Origin: JANYIP01 sp031394045
Lineage (GTDB): Bacteria; Actinomycetota; Actinomycetes; Prado026
Reading direction: 5' to 3'
Length of the DNA: 9,878 nucleotides
Assembly (NCBI GenBank): GCA_031394045.1
Contig: JANMWN010000038.1
Location: 1-9,878, forward strand
Positions 1 through 5,697 of the stretch are shown piece after piece (the first letter of the stretch is position 1; every line of letters begins with the position of its first letter). The notes under the pieces were generated by a model. It had not been told where the DNA came from. It was given only the letters and a program-made list of their open reading frames with translations, and did no database searches. The translations under genes were made by a program, and so were the position numbers.

Positions 1-138
1 GCGGTCGTCAAGCTGTGCCTCGACGAGGTGGCTCCCGTCGTCTCGCTCTACGTCAACGACTTCAACGCCCCGGCGCTCGCCACGTACGCCCGGGTCGGCT
101 TCTCCCGAGTCGGTACGTTCGCCACTGTCCTGTTCTGA
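1..138 (+). CDS. GNAT-family N-acetyltransferase, C-terminal end (partial)
   Basis: Frame 1 is open from the first base and ends at a TGA at 136-138, giving the last 45 residues of a protein that begins upstream of the window. The pattern YVNDFNAPALATYARVGF followed by SRVGTFATVLF is the terminal helix-strand unit of the GNAT fold. In this unit an Asn and the 'A..Y.R.GF' segment pack against acetyl-CoA. From general knowledge of actinobacterial genomes, a GNAT protein with an N-terminal DUF4081 domain often sits between the ispG region and proS, and this tail fits that family. The domain that would prove it lies outside the window. The substrate is unknown. The gene converges on the small minus-strand gene that ends 4 nt away, with no obvious terminator hairpin between them. 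Confidence 0.85.
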   Translation, partial: AVVKLCLDEVAPVVSLYVNDFNAPALATYARVGFSRVGTFATVLF

Positions 139-142
139 GCTG

Positions 143-490
143 TCAGGTCTTTCCCTCGGCCTTGCGCTGGGCCTCGACCGTGTCGAAGAACCAGTCCGGA
201 AGCGTGCCGCTCCTGCGGAGGGTGACCCGGTCGGCAGGGCTCAGCGACTCGGCAGCGGCCTCGATCGCCGGTGCGTACGCCTCAAGCAGGTCGGACGTAC
301 GTTCGTGACCGATGTCCCGGGGGATGCCTCTTTTCGTCAGCGCCCCGAGCACCCGCCAACCGTTGCTGCGGGATCGCCGTTCGAGCTCCGGCCTGGCTGC
401 CAGGTAGGCCAGCCGAGCGTCGCCGAGGTCAGCCGGATTGACGTCGGCCGGGAGGTACGGCGGCCAGGGGGCCTTCTTGGGCTTCGACAC
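143..490 (-). CDS. Conserved-looking hypothetical protein, 115 aa
   Basis: This minus-strand ORF starts with GTG at 490-488 and stops at 145-143; I do not recognise the family. The protein is soluble, with no signal peptide or membrane segment. Its N-terminus is basic and proline-rich (SKPKKAPWPPYLPADVNPADL). Helical segments follow around residues 22-50 (LGDARLAYLAARPELERRS) and 65-88 (TSDLLEAYAPAIEAAAESL), and the C-terminus carries an aromatic patch (LPDWFFDTVEAQRK). The composition looks like a real protein rather than a shadow: a balanced mix of W, Y, F, D and E, and strong G/C preference at third positions. The gene fills the GNAT-proS gap exactly, ending 4 nt from the GNAT stop and starting 88 nt from proS, transcribed divergently from it. 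No Shine-Dalgarno precedes the GTG. A TANNNT-type -10 (TAGCCT, 502-497) ends 6 nt before it, so translation may be leaderless. Function is unknown. Confidence 0.7.
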   Translation of the reverse strand: MSKPKKAPWPPYLPADVNPADLGDARLAYLAARPELERRSRSNGWRVLGALTKRGIPRDIGHERTSDLLEAYAPAIEAAAESLSPADRVTLRRSGTLPDWFFDTVEAQRKAEGKT

Positions 491-496
491 CGGGGC

Positions 497-502
497 AGGC
501 TA
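497..502 (-). promoter_or_regulatory. Possible -10 hexamer for the small minus-strand gene (leaderless start)
   Basis: Read on the minus strand, TAGCCT at 502-497 matches the actinobacterial TANNNT -10 pattern and is 6 nt from the GTG at 490. That would place the transcript start on or next to the start codon, consistent with the missing ribosome-binding site. There is no good TTGACA-like -35 at the right spacing; the nearest candidate is GAGTTC at 525-520. This is inference from motif and spacing only. Confidence 0.3.
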
Positions 503-540
503 TCGACAACGGGTGCTCTGAACTCGCTGGACGCCGCCGA

Positions 541-546
541 TATCCT
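541..546 (+). promoter_or_regulatory. Possible -10 hexamer of the proS promoter
   Basis: TATCCT at 541-546 fits TANNNT and lies 32 nt before the proS GTG. A transcript would begin near 552-554 and carry a leader of about 25 nt containing the proS Shine-Dalgarno. The -35 candidate CTGAAC (518-523, 17 nt spacer) matches TTGACA poorly. If both this and the opposite -10 at 497-502 are real, the two -35 regions overlap around 518-525. The leader is too short for a T-box or other riboswitch. Confidence 0.35.
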
Positions 547-578
547 CGAGCCACCGCTTCCCGAAGAGGAGATCCGCT

Positions 579-2348
579 GTGGCTCTGCGCCTGTCGACGC
601 TGTTCCTCCGCACGCTGCGCGAGGATCCGGCGGACGCCGAGGTCCCCAGCCACCGGCTGCTCGTACGGGCCGGGTACGTCCGCCGGGTCGCGCCGGGCAT
701 CTTCAGCTGGCTGCCGCTGGGCTACCGCGTCTTCCGCAACGTCGAGCGGGTGGTCCGCGAGGAGATGGACGCTGCGGGGTCGCAGGAGGTGCACTTCCCG
801 GCGCTGCTGCCGCGCGAGCCGTACGAGCGGACCAACCGCTGGACCGAGTACGCCGACCTGCTGTTCCGGCTCAAGGACCGACGGGACAACGACTTCCTCC
901 TGGGCCCGACCCACGAGGAGATGTTCACCCTCATGGTCAAGGACCTCTACTCGTCGTACAAGGACCTGCCGCTCTGGCTGTACCAGATCCAGACGAAGTA
1001 CCGCGACGAGGCCCGGCCGCGTGCGGGCATCCTGCGCGGTCGCGAGTTCGTGATGAAGGACTCGTACTCCTTCGACGTCGACGATGCCGGGCTGCGGGCT
1101 TCGTACGAGGGGCACCGGGCCGCGTACCTCAAGACGTTCGACCGGCTCGGGCTGACGTACGTCACGGTCTCGGCGATGTCGGGGTCGATGGGCGGCAGCG
1201 CGAGCGAGGAGTTCCTGGCCCCCTGCGAGACGGGGGAGGACACGTACGTGCGCTGCAGCACGGGCGACTACGCCGCGAACGTCGAGGCGGTGCAGATCCT
1301 GCCGCCCGAGCCGATCCCCTTCGAAGGCTCCCCGGCGGCCCACGTCGAGAGCACGCCGGCCACCCCGACCATCGACACTCTCGTCGCGGTCTCGAACGAG
1401 CGGGCCGACCTGCGCCGCGCGGACCGGGACTGGACCGGCGCCGACACGCTCAAGAACGTGGTGGTCCGGCTGACCCACCCGGACGGTCACATCGAGCTGC
1501 TCGCCGTCGGCCTGCCCGGCGACCGCGAGGTCGACATGAAGCGGCTGGAGGCGCAGGTGTTCCCGGCCGCCGTCGAGCCGGCCACCGAGGCCGACTTCGC
1601 CGCGAACCCGGCCCTGGTCAAGGGCTACATCGGCCCGCTGTCCCTGGGGGAGCAGTCGGAGTCCAAGGTGCGCTTCCTCGTCGACCCGCGCGTGGTCAGC
1701 GGCACCCGCTGGATCACCGGGGCCAACCAGCCGGGGCACCACGTGTACGACCTCGTGGCCGGCCGCGACTTCACCCCGGACGGCACCATCGAGGTGGCCG
1801 AGATCCGGGCCGGTGACCCGTGCCCGAAGTGCGGGTCCCCGCTCGAGATCGCCCGCGGCATCGAGATCGGCCACATCTTCCAGCTGGGCCGCAAGTTCGC
1901 CGAGGCCCTGGACCTGAAGGTGCTCGACGAGAACGGCAAGCAGGTTGTCGTCACCATGGGTTCGTACGGCATCGGGGTCTCGCGCGCCGTCGCGGCCATC
2001 GCCGAGCAGACCTGCGACGCCGACGGCCTGATCTGGCCGAGGGAGATCGCTCCGGCCGACGTGCACATCGTCGCCACCGGCAAGGAGGACGCGGTCTTCG
2101 CCGCGGCCGAGACGCTCACGAGCGAGCTCGAGGCGCAGGGGATCCGGGTCATGCTCGACGACCGTCGCGGGGTCTCGCCGGGCGTGAAGTTCAAGGACTC
2201 CGAGCTGCTCGGCGTACCCACGATCGTGGTCGTGGGCAAGGGGTTGGCCGACGGCGAGGTGGAGATCAAGGACCGCGCCACCGGCGAGCGCGAGCGCGTC
2301 GCGGTGGGTTCGGCGGCCGACCGGCTCGTCGCCATCTGCCGGCCCTGA
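579..2348 (+). CDS. proS: Prolyl-tRNA synthetase, bacterial type with editing domain
   Basis: Cytosolic class II aminoacyl-tRNA synthetase that attaches proline to tRNA-Pro; 589 aa, close to the roughly 570 aa of the E. coli enzyme. Class II motif 1 lies around residues 45-75 (SWLPLGYRVFRNVERVVREE, then HFPALLP). The TxE proline-site segment is GPTHEEMF (109-116). Motif 2 is YRDEARPRAGILRGREFVMK (141-160), and motif 3 is GSYGIGVSRAVAAIAEQ (461-477). Between motifs 2 and 3, at about 225-405, lies an INS-type editing domain that hydrolyses Ala-tRNA-Pro. Its Lys in TLKNVVV (K292) probably corresponds to the key Lys of the E. coli domain. The anticodon-binding domain follows from about 490 (DVHIVAT to VVGKGLADGEVEI). 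A CPKCGS pair sits at 415-420. The GTG start is chosen because GAGGAG (566-571) lies 7 nt upstream and the protein then begins at the usual 'LRLSTLFLRTLRE'. The HAD gene follows after 2 nt and is probably cotranscribed. Confidence 0.98.
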   Translation: MALRLSTLFLRTLREDPADAEVPSHRLLVRAGYVRRVAPGIFSWLPLGYRVFRNVERVVREEMDAAGSQEVHFPALLPREPYERTNRWTEYADLLFRLKDRRDNDFLLGPTHEEMFTLMVKDLYSSYKDLPLWLYQIQTKYRDEARPRAGILRGREFVMKDSYSFDVDDAGLRASYEGHRAAYLKTFDRLGLTYVTVSAMSGSMGGSASEEFLAPCETGEDTYVRCSTGDYAANVEAVQILPPEPIPFEGSPAAHVESTPATPTIDTLVAVSNERADLRRADRDWTGADTLKNVVVRLTHPDGHIELLAVGLPGDREVDMKRLEAQVFPAAVEPATEADFAANPALVKGYIGPLSLGEQSESKVRFLVDPRVVSGTRWITGANQPGHHVYDLVAGRDFTPDGTIEVAEIRAGDPCPKCGSPLEIARGIEIGHIFQLGRKFAEALDLKVLDENGKQVVVTMGSYGIGVSRAVAAIAEQTCDADGLIWPREIAPADVHIVATGKEDAVFAAAETLTSELEAQGIRVMLDDRRGVSPGVKFKDSELLGVPTIVVVGKGLADGEVEIKDRATGERERVAVGSAADRLVAICRP

Positions 2349-2350
2349 CC

Positions 2351-3100
2351 GTGATCGACGCGGTCATCTTCGACTGGGGCGGCACCCTCACGCCCTGGCA
2401 CCAGGTCGACGTACGAGCATCCTGGCTGGCGTTCGCCGATGCGTACGACGCCGAGCGCCCCGAGGAGCTGGCCGAGCAGCTGCACGAGGCGGAGGCGGCC
2501 ACCTGGGTGGCGGTCAGGGACCACCACACGTCGGCCAGCCTGCTCGACGTGCTCGCCGCGGCGGGGGTCGAGACTGCTGGGGACCGGCATGCGGCGGCGC
2601 TCGCCGCCTATCAGCGCAGCTGGGAGCCGCACACCTGGACCGACCCGGAGGCGGCCCCGATGATCGAGGCGCTGCGGCAGCGAGGGCTCAAGGTCGGCAT
2701 CCTGTCGAACACGTTGTGGAGCCGCGACCACCACGAGCAGATCCTCGAGCGGGACGGCTTGCTCCACCTCGTCGACGGCGCGGTCTACAGCAGCGAGATC
2801 CCGTGGACCAAGCCGCACCCGGCGGCTTTCGTCGCTGCGATGGGCGCCGTCGGTGCGGTCGACGCGTCGCGGGTCGTCTTCGTCGGCGACCGGCTCTTCG
2901 ACGACGTCCACGGCGCCCAGGCGGTCGGGATGCGTACGGTCTACGTCCCCCACAGCGATATCCCGCAGGAGCAGCGCGGCCACACCGAGGGCGAGCCGGA
3001 CGCCGTGGTGCACCGGCTCAGCGAGATGGTCGGGGTGATCGACGGCTGGCTCGGGTCAGCCGGTGCCGGCCAGCCCCGGGAAGGTCTCGACCTGCCCTAA
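2351..3100 (+). CDS. HAD-superfamily hydrolase with Gly in place of the second motif I Asp
   Basis: 249 aa. The haloacid dehalogenase motifs appear in order. Motif I is VIFDWGGTLT, with nucleophile D8. A helical cap follows at about residues 18-95. Motif II is GILSNT with S119, motif III is WTKPHP with K154, and motif IV is VFVGDRLFDDVHGA with D180 and D184/D185 for Mg2+. The layout suits a subfamily I HAD with a C1 cap, likely a small-molecule phosphatase; the substrate cannot be read from sequence. The residue two after the nucleophile, usually the acid/base Asp of DxD phosphatases, is Gly10. Other HAD subfamilies also lack it (YihX-like DLGN, for example), so loss of activity does not follow. 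The GTG start is 2 nt after the proS stop with no clear Shine-Dalgarno, so translation is probably coupled to proS. The last 15 codons or so, including the stop, overlap the 3' end of the opposite-strand DUF4439 gene and look like an unconserved tail. Confidence 0.9.
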   Translation: MIDAVIFDWGGTLTPWHQVDVRASWLAFADAYDAERPEELAEQLHEAEAATWVAVRDHHTSASLLDVLAAAGVETAGDRHAAALAAYQRSWEPHTWTDPEAAPMIEALRQRGLKVGILSNTLWSRDHHEQILERDGLLHLVDGAVYSSEIPWTKPHPAAFVAAMGAVGAVDASRVVFVGDRLFDDVHGAQAVGMRTVYVPHSDIPQEQRGHTEGEPDAVVHRLSEMVGVIDGWLGSAGAGQPREGLDLP

Positions 3101-3475
3101 CCAGGCGGCTGCGCGGATGGCCGCGTCGGCCAGCCATGCGGCGGGAGCCGCGCGGTCGGCTGGCCCGGCGGCGGCCACCAGGTCGCCGTACCCCGCGGCG
3201 GCACCTTGCTCGATCCGGGCCGCCAGGGCACGCGCCTGGGTGGGCGTCGTCACCGGACCTCCGAGCGCATACGCGACGTCGGCCGGCGTCGGCTGACCGC
3301 CCGCCTTGGCGACCAGTGCCGTCACCGCGGCCCGGCGCGCGCGATGGGCGTCGTACGCCGCGACGGCTGACCGCTCGTCGGGCTGGCCGACGAGCCGGGC
3401 GCCGACGACGCCGTACCCGTAGACCGCGGCGTGCTCACCCGCGAGCACCACCTGGAGCGCGTCGAGGACGGCCAT
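3056..3475 (-). CDS. DUF4439 ferritin-like domain protein
   Basis: 139 aa, all alpha-helical, without signal peptide or membrane segment. It reads as the ferritin-like DUF4439 family. The first helix is LQVVLAGEHAAVYGYGVVGA (7-26) with the E14-H15 pair and Tyr19/Tyr21. The second has YDAHRARRAAVTALV (41-55). A loop with DVAYALGGPVTTPTQAR (66-82) follows. Later helices have AARIEQGAAAGYGDLVAAAG (85-104) and WLADAAIRAAAWLG (114-127), ending in TFPGL, the usual end of the family. Metal binding is possible but unproven: I cannot see a full set of paired ExxH iron ligands. The ATG (3475-3473) overlaps the TGA of the upstream lipoprotein gene by one base, so the two are very probably translationally coupled. 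The stop lies inside the HAD gene on the other strand (45 bp antisense overlap). In actinobacteria a protein of this family is a common neighbour of rimP-nusA; its role is not established. Confidence 0.85.
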   Translation of the reverse strand: MAVLDALQVVLAGEHAAVYGYGVVGARLVGQPDERSAVAAYDAHRARRAAVTALVAKAGGQPTPADVAYALGGPVTTPTQARALAARIEQGAAAGYGDLVAAAGPADRAAPAAWLADAAIRAAAWLGQVETFPGLAGTG

Positions 3476-4020
3476 CAGGCACCGGCCTTGGAGGCGAATG
3501 GCCGCAGCACGGACGCGAAGGCGAGGTCGGAGGCCGCGACCGAGGCGAGCAGCCGGGCGAGGCCGCCGGAGACCTGGTCCATCGCGCCCAGGTGGCTGGT
3601 GGCAGCGATGGTCTGCGTCTGAACGAGGTTCGCGGCGGCGGTCGGGGCGGTGCTCCCGATGCCAGGGGCACCGGTGGCCAACGGCGACGACGTCGTCGAC
3701 GGGCCCGCAGGGAGACCTTCGAGCAGGGCCGAGGAGTGCGCCGTGTGCGCCGTCGCGGCGTCCTGGCAGCGCGCGGCGAAGGCCTTGTCAGCGGCGTACC
3801 TGGTGGCGATGGCTGTGGCCAGCTGGGCGACGACCCGTTCGGTCGCGGCTGCCGCTCGGCGTGCGGTCTCGTCGGCGCCGGGCCTGGGTCCCGACGTCGG
3901 CCCGGGCGGCGTGCTGCTTGAGCCCGCGGTGCACGCGGCGAGTGCTCCCGCGGTCGCGACGCCGAGCCCGGTCGCGAGGACGGACCGCCGGGACAGGCGG
4001 ACGGGGACAGGACCGGGCAT
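3475..4020 (-). CDS. Predicted Tat-exported lipoprotein paired with DUF4439
   Basis: 181 aa from the ATG at 4020. The N-terminus is a signal peptide: LSRRSVLATG (9-18) carries the twin-arginine pair, a hydrophobic Ala/Gly/Val stretch follows, and LAAC (27-30) is a lipobox, so Cys30 should be lipidated and the protein anchored outside the membrane. A flexible Ser/Pro/Gly linker (31-50) leads to Ala-rich helices: ETARRAAAATERVVAQLATA (51-70), YAADKAFAARCQDAATAHTA (75-94), a Ser/Thr/Pro/Gly loop (103-125), and two more helices to the end. The AHTAHSSALLEGL segment resembles the second helix of DUF4439 proteins, so it may be a distant ferritin-like relative; that is inference. It is the first gene of a two-gene unit with DUF4439, divergent from rimP. 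No Shine-Dalgarno precedes the ATG. GATCCT at 4033-4028, 7 nt upstream, may be a -10 for a leaderless transcript. The open frame continues upstream without the signal-peptide logic, so 4020 is preferred. Confidence 0.8.
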   Translation of the reverse strand: MPGPVPVRLSRRSVLATGLGVATAGALAACTAGSSSTPPGPTSGPRPGADETARRAAAATERVVAQLATAIATRYAADKAFAARCQDAATAHTAHSSALLEGLPAGPSTTSSPLATGAPGIGSTAPTAAANLVQTQTIAATSHLGAMDQVSGGLARLLASVAASDLAFASVLRPFASKAGA

Positions 4021-4063
4021 GCGTGGAAGGATCGCACGGGTACGCCGCCGGCTCGGCTGCGGA

Positions 4064-4069
4064 TACCCT
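4064..4069 (+). promoter_or_regulatory. Possible -10 hexamer of the rimP operon promoter
   Basis: TACCCT (4064-4069, within GGATACCCTGG) matches TANNNT and would start a transcript near 4076, with a leader of about 44 nt before rimP. No convincing -35 is visible at 17-19 nt spacing. The whole divergent interval is 99 nt (4021-4119), so the operon promoter must lie here or inside the lipoprotein gene. Confidence 0.35.
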
Positions 4070-4106
4070 GGCCCCTGTTGGTGTCGCGGTACGTACAACC
4101 ACAAAT

Positions 4107-4113
4107 GAAGAGG
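4107..4113 (+). promoter_or_regulatory. Ribosome-binding site that fixes the rimP start
   Basis: GAAGAGG lies 6 nt before the ATG at 4120. An upstream in-frame ATG at 4105 and TTG at 4078 have no comparable purine-rich site. The family N-terminus also begins close to 4120. Confidence 0.7.
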
Positions 4114-4119
4114 CTGACC

Positions 4120-4644
4120 ATGGCAGGCGCTAACCCGGAAAGAGTCCGAGCGGTGGTGGGCCCGGTGGTGGCCGCGTTCGGGCTGGACCTCGAAGACGTG
4201 TCTGTGACCGCGGCCGGTCGGCGGCGGCTGCTCCGGATCGCGGTCGACCGCGATGGTGGTGTCTCCCTCGACGACGTGGCCGCAGTCAGCCAGCGGGTGT
4301 CCGAGACCCTCGACGAGTCCGACGTGATGGGTGGGCAGCCGTACGTGCTCGAGGTCGGCTCGCCGGGTGTCGACCGGCCGCTGACCGAGCCCAGGCACTG
4401 GCGCCGGGCGGTCGGCCACCTGGTCGCTGTGACGCTGCGCTCGGGCCCGCCCTTCACCGGCCGTGTCCTTGTCGTGGACGCCGGCGGAGCCGTGCTGGAC
4501 GTACCCGGCGGCGACCATCGGGTCGCGTTCACCGATGTCGTCCGCGCCAAGGTCGAGGTCGAGTTCCGCCGCGACGCTGATGACCCTGCTGGCTCTGCTG
4601 GCTCTGCTGGCTCTGACGACTCGATCGACAACGCGGAGGGCTGA
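4120..4644 (+). CDS. rimP: Ribosome maturation factor RimP
   Basis: Cytosolic 30S assembly factor that binds the immature small subunit; 174 aa. The N-terminal alpha/beta domain covers about residues 5-85 and includes RLLRIAVDRDGGVSLDDVAA (36-55). The diagnostic YVLEVGSPGVDRPL (75-88) corresponds to the family 'LEVSSPG.DRPL'. The C-terminal SH3-like domain covers about 90-150 (HWRRAVGHLVAVTL, FTGRVLVVD, ending VEVEFRR). The last 20 or so residues are a low-complexity acidic/Ser/Gly tail built on three 9-bp repeats and are not part of the conserved fold. The start at 4120 is set by the GAAGAGG site. The gene opens the rimP-nusA-ylxR-infB operon. The nusA ATG is 1 nt after the rimP stop, and the nusA Shine-Dalgarno lies inside the last rimP codons. 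Confidence 0.96.
   Translation: MAGANPERVRAVVGPVVAAFGLDLEDVSVTAAGRRRLLRIAVDRDGGVSLDDVAAVSQRVSETLDESDVMGGQPYVLEVGSPGVDRPLTEPRHWRRAVGHLVAVTLRSGPPFTGRVLVVDAGGAVLDVPGGDHRVAFTDVVRAKVEVEFRRDADDPAGSAGSAGSDDSIDNAEG
4586..4615 (+). repeat. 9-bp tandem repeat, about 3.3 copies, in the rimP C-terminal tail
   Basis: The unit CTGCTGGCT occurs at 4586-4594, 4595-4603 and 4604-4612, then starts a fourth copy. In frame it gives alternating Ala-Gly-Ser (PAGSAGSAGS). Being a multiple of three, copy changes would keep rimP in frame. Confidence 0.9.
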
Positions 4645-4645
4645 C

Positions 4646-5695
4646 ATGGACATCGATATGACCGCCCTGCGCGGGCTGATCGCTGAGAAGGAGATCTCCT
4701 TCGAGACCCTCGTCAGCGCCATCGAGGCGGCCCTGCTGATCGCGTACCACCACACCGAGGGCGCCCAGCCGAGGGCCAGGGTCAAGCTCGACCGTGCCAC
4801 CGGCCACGTCAACGTCTGGGCTGCCGAGACTGACGAGTCCGGCGCGGTGCTCCGCGAGTTCGACGACACCCCAGCGGGGTTCGGCCGGATCGCGTCGTCG
4901 ACCGCGCGCCAGGTGATCCTCCAGCGGCTGCGCGAGGCCGAGGACGAGAAGACCTTCGGCGAGTTCTCCGGGCGCGAGGGCGACGTCGTCTCCGGAGTCA
5001 TCCAGCAGGCGAGCAACCCGCGCGACGTGCTCGTCGACCTCGGCAAGGTCGAGGGCGTGCTGCCCCCGCAGGAGCAGGTGCCGGGCGAGGTCTACGAGCA
5101 CGGGTCCTGGATCAAGTGCTTCGTTGTCGCCGTACGCCGGGGGACCCGGGGCCCGCAGATCACGCTGAGCCGCACCCACCCGACCCTGGTCAAGAAGCTG
5201 TTCGCGCTCGAGGTGCCCGAGATCGCGGACGGCACCGTGGAGATCTGCGCCATCGCCCGCGAGGCCGGCCACCGGACCAAGATCGCTGTCCGGTCGCACC
5301 GCCAGGGGGTCAACGCCAAGGGCTCGTGCATCGGGCCGATGGGCGCCCGGGTCCGCCAGGTGATGACCGAGCTGCACGGCGAGAAGATCGACATCGTCGA
5401 CTTCTCCGAGGATCCCGCCGAGATGGTCGCCCACGCGCTGTCACCGAGCCGGGTGCTCAGCGTCGAGGTGGTCGACCTGGCCGCCAGGTCGGCCCGGGTG
5501 GTCGTGCCCGACTACCAGCTCTCGCTCGCGATCGGCAAGGAGGGGCAGAACGCCCGCCTGGCCGCCCGACTGACCGGGTGGCGGATCGACATCCGGTCCG
5601 ACGCGGCAACGCAAGCACCGCCGGACCCGTCTGCACCAGACGCACAGGAAGCGCCGGAAGCCCAGCAAGCCCAGTCCGGCGCTGCGGAGGGGTAG
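4646..5695 (+). CDS. nusA: Transcription termination/antitermination protein NusA
   Basis: RNA polymerase-binding elongation factor that modulates pausing, termination and antitermination; 349 aa, the usual actinobacterial length, without the C-terminal acidic repeats of E. coli NusA. The N-terminal polymerase-binding domain is about residues 1-105 and opens MDIDMTALRGLIAEKEISFE. The S1 domain is about 110-178 (GDVVSGVIQ, VLVDLGKVEGVLPPQEQ, ITLSR). KH1 contains GVNAKGSCIGPMGARV (221-236), with the GxxG loop at IGPMGAR. KH2 contains SLAIGKEGQNARLAARLTGW (293-312). After about 318 comes a disordered Ala/Pro/Gln-rich tail. The ATG at 4646 has GGAGGG (4635-4640) 5 nt upstream. A later in-frame ATG at 4658 would cut the conserved first residues. 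The ylxR start follows 2 nt after the stop. Confidence 0.98.
   Translation: MDIDMTALRGLIAEKEISFETLVSAIEAALLIAYHHTEGAQPRARVKLDRATGHVNVWAAETDESGAVLREFDDTPAGFGRIASSTARQVILQRLREAEDEKTFGEFSGREGDVVSGVIQQASNPRDVLVDLGKVEGVLPPQEQVPGEVYEHGSWIKCFVVAVRRGTRGPQITLSRTHPTLVKKLFALEVPEIADGTVEICAIAREAGHRTKIAVRSHRQGVNAKGSCIGPMGARVRQVMTELHGEKIDIVDFSEDPAEMVAHALSPSRVLSVEVVDLAARSARVVVPDYQLSLAIGKEGQNARLAARLTGWRIDIRSDAATQAPPDPSAPDAQEAPEAQQAQSGAAEG
5686..5692 (+). promoter_or_regulatory. Ribosome-binding site that supports a TTG start for ylxR
   Basis: GGAGGGG inside the last nusA codons lies 5 nt before the TTG at 5698. No in-frame ATG or usable GTG exists between here and the conserved RTCVGCR motif, so the TTG is the only sensible start. 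Confidence 0.75.
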
Positions 5696-5697
5696 AC

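Noticed and set aside
491..578. T-box or other riboswitch before proS
   Set aside because: The interval is only 88 nt, and the likely leader about 25 nt, with no T-box bulge or specifier stem; too short for the known classes.
305..1816. Long plus-strand open frame of about 500 codons across the small gene and proS
   Set aside because: It is a high-GC shadow of proS. The translation is Arg/Pro/Gly-rich with no domain, and proS covers the region in another frame with all class II motifs.
429..2066. 545-codon minus-strand frame antisense to proS
   Set aside because: Composition is Val/Arg/Asp/Gly mirror-image low complexity with no recognisable domain, as expected opposite a GC-rich gene.
1625..3013. 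462-codon minus-strand frame antisense to proS and the HAD gene
   Set aside because: It spans two genes on the other strand that are both supported by family motifs, and has no motif of its own.
3040..3110. Bidirectional intrinsic terminator between the HAD and DUF4439 genes
   Set aside because: The GC-rich partial palindromes around CCGGTGCCGGC have no T-tract on either strand, and the sequence is coding on both strands.
2716..3921. 401-codon plus-strand frame over the HAD end and the ferritin-like pair
   Set aside because: Extremely Arg/Pro/Gly-rich translation; the minus-strand genes here have signal peptide, lipobox and DUF4439 motifs.
4021..5046. Upstream extension of the lipoprotein frame to about 523 codons
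   Set aside because: The frame stays open through the rimP and nusA antisense only because of GC content. The signal peptide begins at the ATG at 4020, so the extension would bury it.
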